Source of the DNA: Roseomonas sp. 18066
Lineage (GTDB): Bacteria; Pseudomonadota; Alphaproteobacteria; Acetobacterales; Acetobacteraceae
Length of the DNA: 48,087 nt
Direction of reading: 5' to 3'
NCBI RefSeq assembly: GCF_902706185.1
Contig: NZ_CACSJM010000026.1
Span: forward strand, 1-48,087
Of the stretch, positions 31,137 to 38,879 are shown piece after piece. Within the stretch, counting starts at the first letter, position 1. Every line of letters begins with the position of its first letter. The notes under the pieces are model-generated. The model saw nothing but the letters and a program-made list of their open reading frames with translations, had not been told where the DNA came from and made no database searches. Made by a program: the position numbers and the translations under genes.

Positions 31137-31175
31137 CAAAAATAGAAGGGGGTACGGGGGGATACTTCCCCCCGT
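31137..31175 (-). repeat. Hairpin-plus-tail dispersed element, copy 3 (reverse orientation)
   Basis: On the minus strand, ACGGGGGGA (31175-31167), loop AGTA and TCCCCCCGT (31162-31154) form a perfect 9-bp stem. The conserved tail CCCCCTTCTATTTTTG follows (31152-31137). The element begins two bases after the hyuA stop codon, exactly where its terminator should be. Confidence 0.87.
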
Positions 31176-31177
31176 GC

Positions 31178-33226
31178 TTATTCTTTAATTTCAATATCCA
31201 GGATGCCGTCGTTCCGCATCGTGGCGGTGTCGCCTTTGAGCAGCAGGACGGTCGTGGTGTCGCTTTCGACGATGGCCGGCCCTTGGATGACCTGCCCTGC
31301 CGGGAGTGTCGCGAAGTCGTGGAGCGGCACGCTCTGGGCTTTGTTGTCCAGGATGATGGTCCGCGTGGTGCCCGCCTCCGCGGCCCCGGCGTCCCGCCGG
31401 CTGCCGGAAGAAAGCTCCGGCAGGCGGCCGACCGCGGCGAGGCGGGCGTTGACCAGCACCGCTTCTTCCCCCGGCAGGTCGTAGGTGAAGAGGGCGCGGT
31501 GGCGGGCCTCGAAGGCCTCGGTGACGCGGGTCGCGAGGCCAGCCTGATCCCAGCCGACCTCGTCCAGCGGCACGTCGATCTCGAAGACCTGCTCTCCGTA
31601 GCGCATGTCGGCGCGGCGCTGGATGGCGACCTCGCCGTCCCACCAGCCGGCCATGCGGGCGCGGGCGGCGGACTCCAGCGTGTCGAAGGGGGCGCGGAGG
31701 GCGTCCTCCGACTTCATGGCGCCGGCGTCGAGGACGGAGCGGCTGACCTCGTAGCGCAGGTCGGTGTGCAGCATGCCCCAGGCGGAGAGGCCGGCGGCGA
31801 AGAAGGGCACCAGCACGCGGGTGATGCCGATCTCGCGCGCCACGCCCGTCGCGTGCAGGCCGGCGGCGCCGCCGAAGGAGAGGAGGGCGAAGCCGCGCGG
31901 GTCGACGCCGCGGCGGACGGTGGCGACGCGGATGCCGTCGGCCATGCGGGCATTGGCGATGCGCAGCATGCCGGCGGCGGTGGCCTCGGGCGTCAGGCCG
32001 AGCTTTTTCCCCAATTCCGCCAGAGCGGTGTTGGCCGCACCCAGGTCGAGGGTCCGGCGGCCGCCGAGGAAGCGGGCCGGGTCGAGGTAGCCCAGCGCCA
32101 GGTTGGCGTCGGTCACGGTGGGCTCGGTGCCGCCGGCGCCATAGGCGGCGGGGCCCGGGACGGCGCCGGCGCTGCGGGGCCCGACCTGCAGGGTGCCGCT
32201 GGCGCCCAGATGGCCGATGGAGCCGCCGCCGGCGCCCAGCGTCACGATGTCGAGGCTTTCGAGGGCGATGCGCTCGCCGCCGACGCTGCGGCCACGGCCG
32301 AGCGCCGCCGCACCGCCTTCGACCATGGCGATGTCGGTGGAGGTGCCGCCCATGTCGAAGGTGACCAGGTCCTGCGCCACGCCGGCGCGGGCCAGGGCCA
32401 CGGCGGCGGCGACGCCGCCGGCGGGGCCGGAGAGCGCGGTGCCGACGGCCAGGCGCGAGGCCTCTTCCACCGGGGCGACGCCACCATGGCTGAGGATGAC
32501 GAAGAGCGGGCCGGTGAAGCCGGCCTCGGACAGGCGGCCGCCGAGCTTGCCGAGGTAGCGGCTGACCAGCGGGCCGACATAGGCGTTCACGGCGGTGGTG
32601 CTGAAGCGCTCGAATTCCTTGATCTGCGGCAGCACCTCGGCCGAGGTGGTGACGAAGATGCCGGGGATGGCCTGGCGGACGGCCTCCGCCGCGGCCTCCT
32701 CATGCGCCGGGTCGCGCCAGGCGTGCAGGAAGCAGATGGCGACGGCCTCGGCGCCGGCGGCTTTCGCGGCATCGACAGCGGCGGCCAGCGAGGCCGGGTC
32801 GAGCGCGGTCTGCACGCGGCCGTCGTCGCGCAGGCGTTCCTGCACGGGCAGGCGGCGCTCGCGCGGGATCAGCGGCTCCGGCGGCGGCATGCGCAGGTTG
32901 TAGCGCTCGGGCTTCAGGCCTTCGCGCATTTCCAGCACGTCGCGATGGCCCTCGGTGGTCAGCATGGCCACGCGCGCGCCCTTCTTTTCGAGCAGCGCGT
33001 TGGTGGCGACGGTAGTGCCGTGGACGATGCGATCCGTCTGGCGCAGCAGGTCGGCCGTGGTCAGGCCAAGCGTCTCGGCGAGGCGCGCGATGCCGGCGAG
33101 CACGCCTTCGCTCTGGTCGCCCGGCGTGCTGGCCGCCTTGGCAAGGGTCGTGGCGCCGCCAGGGGCGATGCCGACGACGTCGGTGAAGGTGCCGCCGACA
33201 TCGACGCCGATCACATAGCCACTCAT
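31178..33226 (-). CDS. hyuA: Hydantoinase/oxoprolinase subunit A (HyuA)
   Basis: A 682-residue protein of the N-methylhydantoinase A / 5-oxoprolinase / acetone carboxylase beta family. The ASKHA-type ATP-binding motifs are visible: VIGVDVGGTFTDVVGI at the start, VHGTTVATNALLEKKG near residue 68, LSGPAGGV near 270, FDMGGTSTDIAMVEGG near 290, and LLSFGGAAGLHA near 460. With HyuB it forms an ATP-dependent amide- or hydantoin-opening enzyme. The ATG overlaps the hyuB stop (ATGA, 33223-33226). Given the RutA operon nearby, ring opening of cyclic ureides is an attractive role, but the substrate is unknown. Confidence 0.93.
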   Translation of the reverse strand: MSGYVIGVDVGGTFTDVVGIAPGGATTLAKAASTPGDQSEGVLAGIARLAETLGLTTADLLRQTDRIVHGTTVATNALLEKKGARVAMLTTEGHRDVLEMREGLKPERYNLRMPPPEPLIPRERRLPVQERLRDDGRVQTALDPASLAAAVDAAKAAGAEAVAICFLHAWRDPAHEEAAAEAVRQAIPGIFVTTSAEVLPQIKEFERFSTTAVNAYVGPLVSRYLGKLGGRLSEAGFTGPLFVILSHGGVAPVEEASRLAVGTALSGPAGGVAAAVALARAGVAQDLVTFDMGGTSTDIAMVEGGAAALGRGRSVGGERIALESLDIVTLGAGGGSIGHLGASGTLQVGPRSAGAVPGPAAYGAGGTEPTVTDANLALGYLDPARFLGGRRTLDLGAANTALAELGKKLGLTPEATAAGMLRIANARMADGIRVATVRRGVDPRGFALLSFGGAAGLHATGVAREIGITRVLVPFFAAGLSAWGMLHTDLRYEVSRSVLDAGAMKSEDALRAPFDTLESAARARMAGWWDGEVAIQRRADMRYGEQVFEIDVPLDEVGWDQAGLATRVTEAFEARHRALFTYDLPGEEAVLVNARLAAVGRLPELSSGSRRDAGAAEAGTTRTIILDNKAQSVPLHDFATLPAGQVIQGPAIVESDTTTVLLLKGDTATMRNDGILDIEIKE

Positions 33227-34896
33227 GCCACCACTCCCGCGCGGCGGTCGCGCGCTACAGCCTCAGGGTCGCGTTCTTCGGGCGGGCCCCAGCCGCCGCC
33301 GCCGCCGGCCTTGACCTCCAGCACCTCGCCCGGGCCGATGACGATGCCGGTCTCCTTGGTCAGCAGCACCCGCTCGCTGCCATCGGCGCGCTTCAGCACG
33401 TAGTGATGCGGCAGGCCGTCGGCGCCGCCGGCCAGGCCCGAGGCGCCGTAGCGAGCGCCCTCGCCCGCCGTGTTGCCGCGGGTCGGCGTGGTGGTCTCGA
33501 CATGCAGGCGCAGCTCGCCGCCATCGCCGCCGCGATACGTGCCCTCGCCGCCGGAGCCAGGGCGGATCTCATGCTTTTCGAAGAACAGCGGGAAACGCGC
33601 CTCGGCCATCTCGACGCTGCCGAACTTGATGCCGCCGGCCGCCTGCCATTCGCCGGCGCAGGCCCAGCCGTCGCCGCCCGGCGAGGCGCCGCCGCCCGGC
33701 CGGGCATGGAACAGATGCCAGACGAAGGGGCGCTGGCGGCGCGGATCCTGGCCGGTGATGGCGATGCGGAAGCGCTTGCCCCAGGCCGACATGGCGCGGT
33801 CCGGGCAGGCCTGGCCGAGGGAGCGCACCACCGCCTCGACGATCTCCTGGGCGCAGTGGTTGGTCGACAGCGTCACCGGCGCGCCCTCGGCGGCCCAGAC
33901 CACGGTGCCTTCCTTGGCGATCACCTCGAGCAGGCGGAAGACGCCGTCATTCTTCGGCGTGTCGGGGTCGAGCAGATAGGCGAAGCCGATGGCCACCGCC
34001 GAGCGCATGTTGGCGTAGGAGGAATTGACGAAGCTGGCGACCTGCGGGTCGCTCGCCGTCAGGTCGACGGTGATGGCGGAGCCCTTCTTCGTCACCGTCG
34101 CGCGGATGGCAATGTCCTGGTTGCCGCGGCCGTCATCGTCCAGCAGCGAGACCGCCGACCAGGTGCCGTCCTGCCAGCTTTCGACGATGCGCCGCGCCTC
34201 GGCCTCGGCCAGGTCGAGGATGGCGACGGCCGCCTCGGAAACCTCTGAGGCGCCGTGGCGGGAGAAGGCTTCCAGCAGGCGCTTCTCGCCGAGCCGCGCG
34301 GCGCCGACCGAGGCCAGCATGTCGCCGCGGAAGTCGCGCGGCAGGCGCGTGTTGGCCGCCAGCATGGTCAGCAGGTCGGGGCGCACCACGCCGCCCTCGC
34401 CCAGGCGGATCGGCGGGATGCGGATGCCCTCCTGCCAGATCTCGGTGGCCGAGGCGTTGTAGGCGCCATGCGTCGCGCCGCCGATGTCGCTCTGATGCGC
34501 GCGGACGACGCTCCAGAAACGGAGCACGCCCGCCGCGTCGAAGACCGGCATGATGATGGTCAGGTCCGGCAGGTGGCTGCCGCCATGCTGCGGGTCGTTG
34601 ACCAGGAAGATGTCGCCCGGATGCGAGTCTCCGGCAAAGGCCTCGGCCACCGCCTTCACGGCATAGGGCATGGCGCCGACATGCACCGGCAGGTGGTCGG
34701 CCTGGGCGACCAGCCGGGCCTCAGCGTCGCAGAGCGCGATGGAAAAGTCGCGCGAGGCATTGAGGATCTGCGAATAGGCGGTGCGCAGCAGCGCCTCGCC
34801 CATTTCGTCGACGATCGCCGTGAAGCGCGCCTGCAGGACGGCCAGGGTCACCGGATCGGGCATTGCGGGCGAGAGCTCCTCATCTGGAACATGCAT
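33223..34896 (-). CDS. hyuB: Hydantoinase/oxoprolinase subunit B (HyuB)
   Basis: A 557-residue protein of the HyuB / acetone carboxylase alpha family. Family stretches seen are DPVTLAVLQARF, EMGEALLRTAYS, SRDFSIALCDAEARLVAQADHLPVHVG near residue 50, VNDPQHGGSHLPDLTI near 100, AHQSDIGG near 133, and a Gly-rich end (GGGGGWGPPEERDPEAV). It works as a complex with HyuA. The ATG at 34896 follows TAAGG by seven bases; an internal ATG at 34863 after GAGGAG would begin at the more usual MPDPVTL. It is the first gene of the hyuB-hyuA operon, with the divergent FecI gene upstream. Confidence 0.93.
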   Translation of the reverse strand: MHVPDEELSPAMPDPVTLAVLQARFTAIVDEMGEALLRTAYSQILNASRDFSIALCDAEARLVAQADHLPVHVGAMPYAVKAVAEAFAGDSHPGDIFLVNDPQHGGSHLPDLTIIMPVFDAAGVLRFWSVVRAHQSDIGGATHGAYNASATEIWQEGIRIPPIRLGEGGVVRPDLLTMLAANTRLPRDFRGDMLASVGAARLGEKRLLEAFSRHGASEVSEAAVAILDLAEAEARRIVESWQDGTWSAVSLLDDDGRGNQDIAIRATVTKKGSAITVDLTASDPQVASFVNSSYANMRSAVAIGFAYLLDPDTPKNDGVFRLLEVIAKEGTVVWAAEGAPVTLSTNHCAQEIVEAVVRSLGQACPDRAMSAWGKRFRIAITGQDPRRQRPFVWHLFHARPGGGASPGGDGWACAGEWQAAGGIKFGSVEMAEARFPLFFEKHEIRPGSGGEGTYRGGDGGELRLHVETTTPTRGNTAGEGARYGASGLAGGADGLPHHYVLKRADGSERVLLTKETGIVIGPGEVLEVKAGGGGGWGPPEERDPEAVARDRRAGVVA

Positions 34897-34950
34897 CAGG
34901 CAGCCTTACGTTTTTTTAAGCAAGCCAGGGCGGGTCGGTTTTTGCCGGGT

Positions 34951-34973
34951 CATTTGCGAATCACTCTCAAATG
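34951..34973 (+). promoter_or_regulatory. Fur-box-like dyad before the ECF sigma factor
   Basis: CATTTGCGA (34951-34959) and TCTCAAATG (34965-34973) form an inverted repeat matching at eight of nine positions around ATCAC. The sequence reads like the classic TTTGCGAAT-TCTCAAATG Fur site. It lies 34 bp before the preferred start of the FecI-like gene, indicating iron repression of the sigma/anti-sigma pair. Confidence 0.68.
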
Positions 34974-35006
34974 AATAGACTGGGGCGACCGCATCCCCGT
35001 CGCAGC

Positions 35007-35516
35007 ATGGCCCAAGACCCGGACAGCCTGTTCCGCCTCCACCGCAGCCGCCTGAAGGCCGAAGCCAACCGGCGCCTGCGCGACGGCGAGGCCTCGGCCG
35101 ACGCGGTGCAGGACACCTTCGTCCGCTACCTCGCCCGGCTGCGGGATGCGGAACGCGCGCCGGTCGAGAACCCGCCCGGCTTCCTGCGGCGGATTCTTTC
35201 AAATTTGGTCAGCAACCGGCAGATGCGGGCCCCGCGCGGCCACCTGCCGGTCGAGGACGTCGAGCTGGCGGATGGCGCCCCCGATGGCGAGGCGGCGCTG
35301 CTGACCGCCGAATCCCGCGCCCGCCTCGCCCGGCTGATCGGCGAGTTGCCGCCGCGTGGCCGCCAGGTGATCTACCTGCACAAGTTCCGCGGCCTCAGCT
35401 ATGCCGAGATCGCCCAGAAGCTCGGGATTTCCGAGAACACGGTGATGGTCCATATGAGCCGCTCGCTGGCAGCCCTTCGCCGCCGCCTGCGCGAGGAAAA
35501 CGGCGATGACCGGTAA
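35007..35516 (+). CDS. FecI-like ECF RNA polymerase sigma factor
   Basis: A 169-residue ECF sigma factor. Region 2 covers about residues 4-70 (SADAVQDTFVRYLARL is the region 2.2-like helix). Region 4 covers about 108-160 (LPPRGRQVIYLHKFRGLSYAEIAQKLGISENTV). This is the FecI/FpvI iron-starvation class by sequence and by the FecR gene that follows. An ATG at 34971 was rejected as start because it lies inside the Fur-like dyad; MAQDPDSLF at 35007 matches family N-termini, although no clear Shine-Dalgarno precedes it. It overlaps fecR by 11 bp. No TonB-dependent receptor gene follows, unlike the standard fecIRA arrangement. Confidence 0.9.
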   Translation: MAQDPDSLFRLHRSRLKAEANRRLRDGEASADAVQDTFVRYLARLRDAERAPVENPPGFLRRILSNLVSNRQMRAPRGHLPVEDVELADGAPDGEAALLTAESRARLARLIGELPPRGRQVIYLHKFRGLSYAEIAQKLGISENTVMVHMSRSLAALRRRLREENGDDR

Positions 35517-36510
35517 TGGGGGCGGCCCTTACCCGGGTCATGCCATCATGCCCGAAGCAGGAGACCCCGCCTTGTCCGCCGAGGCCGCGCTGACCCGCAT
35601 CGAGGAGCAGGCCGCCATCTGGTTCACCCGGTCGCGCCAGCCCGGCTGGCCGGCCGCCGAGCGCCAGGCCCTGGCCGCCTGGCTGGCCGAGGACCCGCGC
35701 CATGCCGTGGCGCTGCGCGAGGCCGCTTTGCTGTGGGGGGCGCTGGACGGGCAGCGGGCGGCGATGGCGGCCGGCTTGCCCCAGGGCCTACAACGCTCGC
35801 GGCGCGGGTTGTGGCGCCCGGCGCTGGGCCTGGCCGGGGCGGCGGCCGCGGCGGGGGGCGCGTTCTGGTGGTCCGACCCTGCCTGGCGCGCCGATTACCG
35901 CAGCGGCACCGGCGAACGCCGGGTGGTGGAGCTGGCGCCCGATGGCAGCCGTGCCGAGCTCGACGCCGCCAGCGCGCTGTCGGCCGACCTGTCGGGGCCG
36001 TCGCGCCGGCTGGTGCTGCATGCCGGCCAGGCGCTGCTGACCCTGCCCCCGGCCCGCCCCTTCGAGGTCATCGCCGGCGACGGCCGGCTGACCGGCACCG
36101 GCGCCAGCCTGGGCCTGCACCGCCGCGCCGACCGGGTCTCGGTCGCGTTGCTGGAAGGCAGCGCGGAGCTGCTGCAGGGCGGCCGCCGGCTGCTGCTGGA
36201 GCGCGGCCAGGCGGCGCAATACGGCCCGGCCGGGCTGCAGGGGCCGGGCCCGGCCGACCCCGGCACGGCCACCGCCTGGCGGCAGGACCAGCTGATCTTC
36301 CGCCGCGCGCCGCTGGGCGAGGTGGTGCAGGACCTGGAGCGCTACCGCGGCGGGGTGATCCTGATCACCGACCGGAAGACGGCGGAGATCTCGGTCTCCG
36401 GCGCCTTCTCGACCCGCAACCCGGATGCGGTGCTGAACGCCATCGGCCAGACGCTGCCGGTGCGGATCCGGCAGATCGCCCATTACCTGGTGGTGATCTC
36501 GGCGGGGTAG
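35506..36510 (+). CDS. FecR-like anti-sigma/sigma-regulator membrane protein
   Basis: A 334-residue FecR-family protein. The N-terminal cytosolic DUF4880-type helix region (about 30-75, with WFTRSRQPGWPAAERQAL and WLAEDPRHAVAL) binds the sigma factor. One membrane segment follows (ALGLAGAAAAAGGAFWW, about 105-122). A periplasmic FecR beta domain comes next (GERRVVELAPDGSRAELDAAS, VTVALLEG-like strands, FRRAPLGEVVQDLERYRGG). The C-terminal STN-like region normally contacts a receptor's signalling domain. The gene overlaps the sigma gene by 11 bp. A start at 35548 (MPEAGDPAL) is also possible. The partner receptor is not in the window. Confidence 0.92.
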   Translation: MTGNGGGPYPGHAIMPEAGDPALSAEAALTRIEEQAAIWFTRSRQPGWPAAERQALAAWLAEDPRHAVALREAALLWGALDGQRAAMAAGLPQGLQRSRRGLWRPALGLAGAAAAAGGAFWWSDPAWRADYRSGTGERRVVELAPDGSRAELDAASALSADLSGPSRRLVLHAGQALLTLPPARPFEVIAGDGRLTGTGASLGLHRRADRVSVALLEGSAELLQGGRRLLLERGQAAQYGPAGLQGPGPADPGTATAWRQDQLIFRRAPLGEVVQDLERYRGGVILITDRKTAEISVSGAFSTRNPDAVLNAIGQTLPVRIRQIAHYLVVISAG

Positions 36511-36541
36511 CGCGCCGGCGCCCCCCCCCGCCTCGCCCGCC

Positions 36542-37522
36542 TCAGTCGATGCGGATGCCCGCTTTCTGCACCAGCGCCGCGTAGCGCTGCGCCTCGCGCC
36601 GCACCAGGTTGGCCGCATCCTCGGCCGAGCCGCCGCCGGGGATGAAGCCGGCTTCCTGCAGCCGGGTGCGGATGGTGGGGTCGTTGACCGCCTTGTTGCC
36701 GGCGCGGACGCAGCGCTCGACCACGGAGACCGGCAGCCCGGCCGGGCCCAGCATCATGTACCAGACATTGATCTCGAAGCCCGGATAGCCGAGCTCGGCG
36801 ATGGTCGGCACCTCTGGCAGGCTGGCCACCCGCTGCGGCATGGTCACCGCCAGGGCCTTGGTCGTGCCGGCGCGCAGATGCGGCAGGTGGGTCGGCAGGG
36901 TGTCGATGGCCAGGTCCAGCGTGCCGGCCATCAGGTCGTTCAGCACCGGCCCGGTGCCGCGATAGGGCACGTGGGTCATCTGGATGCCGGCCGCCTGGCA
37001 CAGCATCTCGGCCGCCAGGTGCTGCTGCGTCGCGATGCCGGAGGAGGCGTAGTTCAGCTTGCCCGGATTGGCCTTGGCGAAGGCGATCAGCCCGGCGAGG
37101 TCGCGGTACGGCGCGTTGGCGGGCACCACGGCGACCAGCGGCACGGTGCCGGCCAGCATCAGCGGCGTGAAGTCGCGCGCCTGGTCATAGGGCGGGTTCT
37201 TCATCAGGGGACCCACCACCGCCTGGGTGGAGACGGTGCCCATCACCAGGGTGTAGCCGTCGGGCTTGGCCCGCGCCGCGGCGGCGGAGGCGACGGTGCC
37301 GCTGGCCCCGGCCCGGTTCTCCACCGCGACCGGCTGGCCGAGCTCGGCCTGCAGGGTCGGCGACAGCAGGCGGGCGATGATGTCGGTGCCCCCGCCCGGG
37401 GCGAAGCCCACCAGCATGGTGACGCTGCGATTGGGGTAGTCGTCGGCGAAGGCCAGGCGGGGCGCGAGCGCGAGGGCTGCGCCGGCGCCGAGCAGGGGGC
37501 GGCGGTGGATCATGCGTTTCAT
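36542..37522 (-). CDS. Bug-family tripartite tricarboxylate transporter receptor
   Basis: A 326-residue periplasmic solute receptor. The signal peptide (about 1-27, ending RLAFA) is followed by DDYPNRSVTMLVGFAPGGGTDIIAR, the phosphate-loop-like start of Bug proteins. Further family stretches are LQAELGQPVAVENRAGASG, YASSGIATQQHLAAEML, VPYRGTGPVLNDLMAG and EVPTIAELGYPGFE. Such receptors bind carboxylates or nicotinate-like acids. No TctA/TctB membrane genes are adjacent, so it is an orphan receptor. The AGGAG signal is only one base from the ATG at 37522 but ten bases from the ATG at 37513 (MIHRRP), so the shorter start may be the real one. Confidence 0.92.
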   Translation of the reverse strand: MKRMIHRRPLLGAGAALALAPRLAFADDYPNRSVTMLVGFAPGGGTDIIARLLSPTLQAELGQPVAVENRAGASGTVASAAAARAKPDGYTLVMGTVSTQAVVGPLMKNPPYDQARDFTPLMLAGTVPLVAVVPANAPYRDLAGLIAFAKANPGKLNYASSGIATQQHLAAEMLCQAAGIQMTHVPYRGTGPVLNDLMAGTLDLAIDTLPTHLPHLRAGTTKALAVTMPQRVASLPEVPTIAELGYPGFEINVWYMMLGPAGLPVSVVERCVRAGNKAVNDPTIRTRLQEAGFIPGGGSAEDAANLVRREAQRYAALVQKAGIRID

Positions 37523-37650
37523 TCTCCTGCGACCCGGGCTTTGGCGCGCCGGTGCCGGGATTCTTGGACCCGCCCAGCATGCGGAGCGGCGGCCCGGCTT
37601 GAAAGCCCGAAAAGCGCGGCTTGCCGGCCGGGCGCGGCTGGCGCGATAGT

Positions 37651-37676
37651 TTCGCCACAGAATTCCGCCACAGAAT
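37651..37676. repeat. 13-bp tandem duplication in a divergent promoter region
   Basis: TTCGCCACAGAAT (37651-37663) is followed directly by TCCGCCACAGAAT (37664-37676), 12 of 13 bases identical. It lies between the Bug receptor and the alpha/beta hydrolase gene, 45 bp before the hydrolase ATG. It could be a pair of activator sites on one helix face, offset by just over one turn. Confidence 0.6.
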
Positions 37677-37720
37677 CACGCGCGGGGCCGCCGAAGCCAC
37701 CGCCGAAGGGGGGTCGTCCG

Positions 37721-38797
37721 ATGCGCCTTGCCATCACGCTGCGCCGCGCCGTCGCCGGGGTTTTTCTGTCCGTCCTCGCTTCAGGGGTCGCCAGCGCGGC
37801 GGACTACCCCGCGCCGGCCCGGGGCGAGTTCACCGCCCGCGACTTCCGCTTCCAGGGCGGCCAGGTGCTGCCGGCGCTGCGGCTGTCCTACCTGACCATC
37901 GGCGCCCCCACCGGCGAGCCGGTGCTGGTGCTGCACGGCACCGCGGGCTCGGCGCAGTCGATGCTGACCCCGGCCTTCGCCGGCGCGCTGTTCGGCCCGG
38001 GCCAGCCGCTGGATGCCCAGAAGTATTTCATCATCATCCCCGATGCGCTGGGCGCCGGGGAATCGGCCAAGCCCTCGGACGGGATGCGGGCCGGCTTCCC
38101 CGCCTATGACTATGACGACATGGTCGCGGCCCAGCACCGGCTGGTCACCGAGGGGCTGGGGCTGCGCCACCTGCGGCTGGTGCTGGGCAATTCCATGGGG
38201 GGGATGCATGCCTGGCTCTGGGGCATCGCCCACCCCGAGATGATGGACGGGCTGGTGCCGATGGCGTCGCAGCCGATCCCGATGTCCGGGCGCAACTGGA
38301 TGATGCGGCGGATGATCATCGACGCCGTCCGCCAGGACCCGGCCTGGCAGGGCGGCAACTACACGACGCAGCCGCCGGCGCTGAAGGTCGCCAACGCCTT
38401 CTTCGGCATCGCCACCAGCGGCGGCAGCATCGCCTGGCAGGCGCAGGCGCCGACGCGGCAGGCGGCCGACCAGCAGCTGGCCGCGCGGCTGGCCGCGCCC
38501 TTCACCCAGGACGCCAATGATTTCCTCTACCAGTGGGATTCCTCGCGCGACTTCGACCCCACCGCCGGGCTGCCGCGGATCAGCGCGCCCGTCCTGGCGA
38601 TCAACGCCGCCGATGACGAGCGCAATCCGCCGGAGACCGGGCTGATGGAGCAGGCCCTGGCCCGCATTCCCCGCGCCACGCTCTACATGATCCCGGCCAG
38701 CGCCGAGACCCGCGGCCATGGCACCACCGGCATCGCCCGCTTCTGGACCGCGCCGCTGGCCGCCTTCCTGGCCAGCCTGCCGAAGCGGCAGCCCTGA
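37721..38797 (+). CDS. Secreted alpha/beta hydrolase, MetX-like fold
   Basis: A 358-residue protein with a signal peptide (about 1-27, ending ASAAD) and an alpha/beta-hydrolase domain of the homoserine-acetyltransferase-like branch. The nucleophile elbow is GNSMGGMHAW (Ser about residue 161) and the oxyanion region is LHGTAGSAQSM. The acid is in INAADDERNPP and the His in ETRGHGTTG. A secreted enzyme is not expected to make methionine, so an esterase or acyl-transfer role toward an external compound is more likely. The ATG follows GAAGGGGGG. It is followed 82 bp later by the copper amine oxidase on the same strand. Confidence 0.85.
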   Translation: MRLAITLRRAVAGVFLSVLASGVASAADYPAPARGEFTARDFRFQGGQVLPALRLSYLTIGAPTGEPVLVLHGTAGSAQSMLTPAFAGALFGPGQPLDAQKYFIIIPDALGAGESAKPSDGMRAGFPAYDYDDMVAAQHRLVTEGLGLRHLRLVLGNSMGGMHAWLWGIAHPEMMDGLVPMASQPIPMSGRNWMMRRMIIDAVRQDPAWQGGNYTTQPPALKVANAFFGIATSGGSIAWQAQAPTRQAADQQLAARLAAPFTQDANDFLYQWDSSRDFDPTAGLPRISAPVLAINAADDERNPPETGLMEQALARIPRATLYMIPASAETRGHGTTGIARFWTAPLAAFLASLPKRQP

Positions 38798-38879
38798 CTG
38801 GACGGCGGCCCGCTTTGCCGGCAGGCTCGCGATTCTGGGAGCAAAAGCCAGGCGCGCCGCGATGCGGAGGAAGCCTGAG

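Noticed and set aside
34971..35006. N-terminal extension of the FecI-like protein from the ATG at 34971
   Set aside because: This ATG lies within the Fur-like dyad, and the extra 12 residues are not family sequence.
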